Positions 62,528 to 64,000 of a DNA stretch of 64,000 nt are shown here, in pieces. Below the pieces are notes generated by a model. It searched no databases. It saw nothing but the letters and a program-made list of their open reading frames with translations, and was not told the DNA's origin. The stretch is taken from the NCBI RefSeq assembly GCF_027111295.1, contig NZ_CP114287.1:5642001-5706000 (forward strand), given 5' to 3'. Position numbers and translations under genes: made by a program. The stretch's first letter is position 1. The number at the start of each line of letters is the position of its first letter. Source of the DNA: Flavobacterium gelatinilyticum (GTDB lineage: Bacteria; Bacteroidota; Bacteroidia; Flavobacteriales; Flavobacteriaceae).

Positions 62528-62650
62528 ATGGAAAAAAAAATCAAAATATTTTTATTTTACAAAACTGACTTCAAAACGAACCTGACAAAGTGCAGCGCAA
62601 ACGAAACCGCAGTCAAGTCATTCATGAAATTAACTCCGAAAAAAGTTTAA
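62528..62650 (+). CDS. Possible 40-aa small ORF upstream of oxyR
   Basis: ATG at 62528 to TAA at 62650, encoding MEKKIKIFLFYKTDFKTNLT followed by 20 further, mostly polar residues. The start codon falls where transcription from the 62516 promoter would begin, so a leaderless message is possible. No family recognised. This could be a chance frame in the oxyR leader. The remainder of 62391-62715 shows only repeat-like phrases and no other gene. Confidence 0.3.
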   Translation: MEKKIKIFLFYKTDFKTNLTKCSANETAVKSFMKLTPKKV

Positions 62651-62715
62651 GAAAAAACAAGAATAAAAAAACGCAGTATCTTAGTACCTTAGCAACTCAG
62701 TAACTTGAAAAAAAA

Positions 62716-63687
62716 ATGACCATCCAGCAGTTAAAATACATTGTCGCTCTCGACGAAGAACGTCATTTTGCAAGAGCAGCCGAAGTTTGTATGGTAACAC
62801 AGCCCGGACTTACGATACAGTTAAAAAATCTTGAAGAAGAAATTGGAATCAAGATTTTTGACCGAAACAAAGTACCGCTTACGCCTACAGTTTTAGGAAT
62901 AGAAATTATTGCTAAAGCCAGAAAGATTCTTCGCGAAGCAGATGAAATCCGTGACTTTGTAGTGAACCAGAAAAATCTGCTGGAAGGAGAGCTGAAACTT
63001 GGAATTATCTCGACTTTATCGCCCTATCTCATTCCGCTTTTTATTCAGGCTATGAAAGAAGCCGCTCCAAAAGTACATTTCATTATCAAAGAATCCAATA
63101 CCGGACAATTGATGAAGGATCTCGAAACCGGAGCAATTGACGCTGCCATTATGGCAACACCCACCGGAAACTCCAATTTAATCGAACATCCTATTTTTAA
63201 GGAACCTTTTGTAGCTTATTTAAATCAGACGCATCCTATGGCTGATGACGAATTTTACGAAATGCAGCCCGGTGATAAAACCGAATTATTGCTGCTTCAT
63301 AACGAATTCTGTTACAATGCACAGCTGCTCGACATCTGCGGACTAAAAACATCCGACAAAATAAAAGAACAATTTACCTACGATATCAGTTCTATAGAAA
63401 CCTTGAAAAATCTCGTTCGCGCCCATTTAGGATTTGCAATTATACCGCAGCTTTCTATTTTAAACGAAGCTCCATCGGGACTTTTTAAACCCTTCAAAGA
63501 ACCAATTCCGGTAAGAGAAATCAGCCTCGTAGTTTCAGATTCATTTTCGAAGAAATTACTTCTCGAAAAAATGAACGAAGCCATCTGGAACTGCCTTCCC
63601 GAATCCCTCAAAAAAGATTTCACATATAAAAAAATACGATGGAATGATTCACCGTATTTTATTGAGAAGGTCAGCAAGTATTCTTAA
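62716..63687 (+). CDS. oxyR: Hydrogen-peroxide-sensing LysR-type regulator OxyR
   Basis: A 323-residue LysR-type activator. The N-terminal helix-turn-helix lies at about residues 1-60 ('ALDEERHFARAAEVCMVTQPGLTIQLKNLEEEIG'), and the ligand-binding domain follows. The peroxide-reactive pair is C199 and C208 ('EFCYNAQLLDIC'), with the same spacing and even the same numbering as E. coli OxyR. In that protein H2O2 oxidises C199 to form a disulfide with C208, switching on antioxidant genes. The adjacent convergent OsmC-family gene fits this peroxide-defence role. Targets cannot be told from the window. Confidence 0.93.
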   Translation: MTIQQLKYIVALDEERHFARAAEVCMVTQPGLTIQLKNLEEEIGIKIFDRNKVPLTPTVLGIEIIAKARKILREADEIRDFVVNQKNLLEGELKLGIISTLSPYLIPLFIQAMKEAAPKVHFIIKESNTGQLMKDLETGAIDAAIMATPTGNSNLIEHPIFKEPFVAYLNQTHPMADDEFYEMQPGDKTELLLLHNEFCYNAQLLDICGLKTSDKIKEQFTYDISSIETLKNLVRAHLGFAIIPQLSILNEAPSGLFKPFKEPIPVREISLVVSDSFSKKLLLEKMNEAIWNCLPESLKKDFTYKKIRWNDSPYFIEKVSKYS

Positions 63688-63728
63688 AATTCAATTTTTT
63701 AAATTTCAAGTCTGCGAAAAATTGTAAT

Positions 63729-64000
63729 TTAATTAAGCGTTACAGATAATGTAATCTCGGTATTCAACAGCTTCGAAATAGGACAAATTTCTTTTGCTTT
63801 TTGAGCTGCTTTCTGAAAATCTTCTTCTGAGATTCCAGGTACTTTTCCGGTAAGTTCTAACTGAATTAAAGTGATGGTTCCGTCTTCAAAAGTTACTTTA
63901 GCTGTTGTATCTAAATCTTCGGGAACGAAACCCGCTTCAGACAATAAAAAGCTTAACTGCATTGTAAAACAACCAGAATGTGCCGCGGCAATTAATTCTT
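63729..64000 (-). CDS. OsmC-family peroxide reductase (5' end outside window)
   Basis: The frame continues past base 64000 on the minus strand; 90 codons are present. The visible C-terminal part reads 'ELIAAAHSGCFTMQLSFLLSEAGF' and 'KEICPISKLLNTEI', carrying the two cysteines (in HSGC and ICPISK) that OsmC and Ohr use to reduce hydroperoxides. The short C-terminus after 'CPISKLL' favours the OsmC/YhfA side over Ohr. The gene converges on oxyR with a 41-base gap. A shorter frame starting at an internal ATG (63962) exists but is not the real start, since the family continues upstream. Confidence 0.9.
   Translation of the reverse strand, partial: ELIAAAHSGCFTMQLSFLLSEAGFVPEDLDTTAKVTFEDGTITLIQLELTGKVPGISEEDFQKAAQKAKEICPISKLLNTEITLSVTLN

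Overview
The window reads as chromosome from a member of the genus Flavobacterium, or a close relative in the family Flavobacteriaceae. The DNA is AT-rich. Promoters follow the Bacteroidota pattern (TTTG, about 19 bases, TANNTTTG). The genes include SusC/SusD pairs, FecR-type anti-sigma factors, type IX secretion (T9SS) C-terminal sorting domains, SprB repeats and GH97. No rRNA, tRNA, CRISPR array, insertion sequence or transposase was seen, and nothing indicates a prophage despite three tail-collar proteins.

Layout. 1-8.2 kb: a partial ankyrin-repeat protein (minus), the ribonucleotide reductase operon nrdB-nrdA (plus), a ribB/Crp-type regulator pair (minus) and a TonB-dependent siderophore receptor (minus). 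8.5-15.9 kb: a CPA1 Na+/H+ antiporter, a short-chain dehydrogenase, an FAD oxidoreductase fused to a Rieske domain, two tiny Asp/Thr-rich lipoproteins and a 727-aa cytosolic protein that I do not recognise. 16.3-32.1 kb: a signal-transduction and uptake locus, made of an ECF sigma factor, a FecR anti-sigma factor, SusC with an STN domain, SusD, a TlpA-like thioredoxin protein, an alpha/beta hydrolase, DsbD and an M16 peptidase. It has no glycan-degrading enzyme and looks more like peptide uptake with disulfide reduction. 32.3-34.3 kb: a separate, convergent GH97 glycosidase.

34.6-47.8 kb: a seven-gene minus-strand cluster that I regard as the most unusual part of the window. In transcription order it has three tail-collar (microcystin-dependent-protein-like) paralogues, a substrate-binding-fold protein without a signal peptide, a formyltransferase-like protein, a 2835-residue secreted adhesin-like protein (Ig-like and SprB repeats, T9SS signal) and an outer-membrane beta-barrel. 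48.4-52.8 kb: a PfkB sugar kinase, an HxlR regulator facing a 32-bp palindromic operator, and an OB-fold / DUF5777 barrel / cytochrome c / YceI group. 53-56.6 kb: an iron-uptake operon (TonB receptor plus PepSY membrane protein). 57-58.1 kb: an EamA transporter preceded by a mini-ORF (MSLKGCLPPP) and mutually exclusive hairpins that look like an attenuator. 58.6-60.8 kb: a T9SS-secreted DUF6055-type metalloprotease. 61.2-64 kb: a GNAT-MarR operon with an operator on its promoter, OxyR, and a partial OsmC.

A shared 21-bp motif (core TATTTAGAWTWAAT) lies on the promoters of both siderophore receptors and of the ankyrin gene, and once more upstream of nrdB. This suggests an iron-responsive regulon that ties these genes together. 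Functions are assigned from motifs and family knowledge only; no database search was possible.
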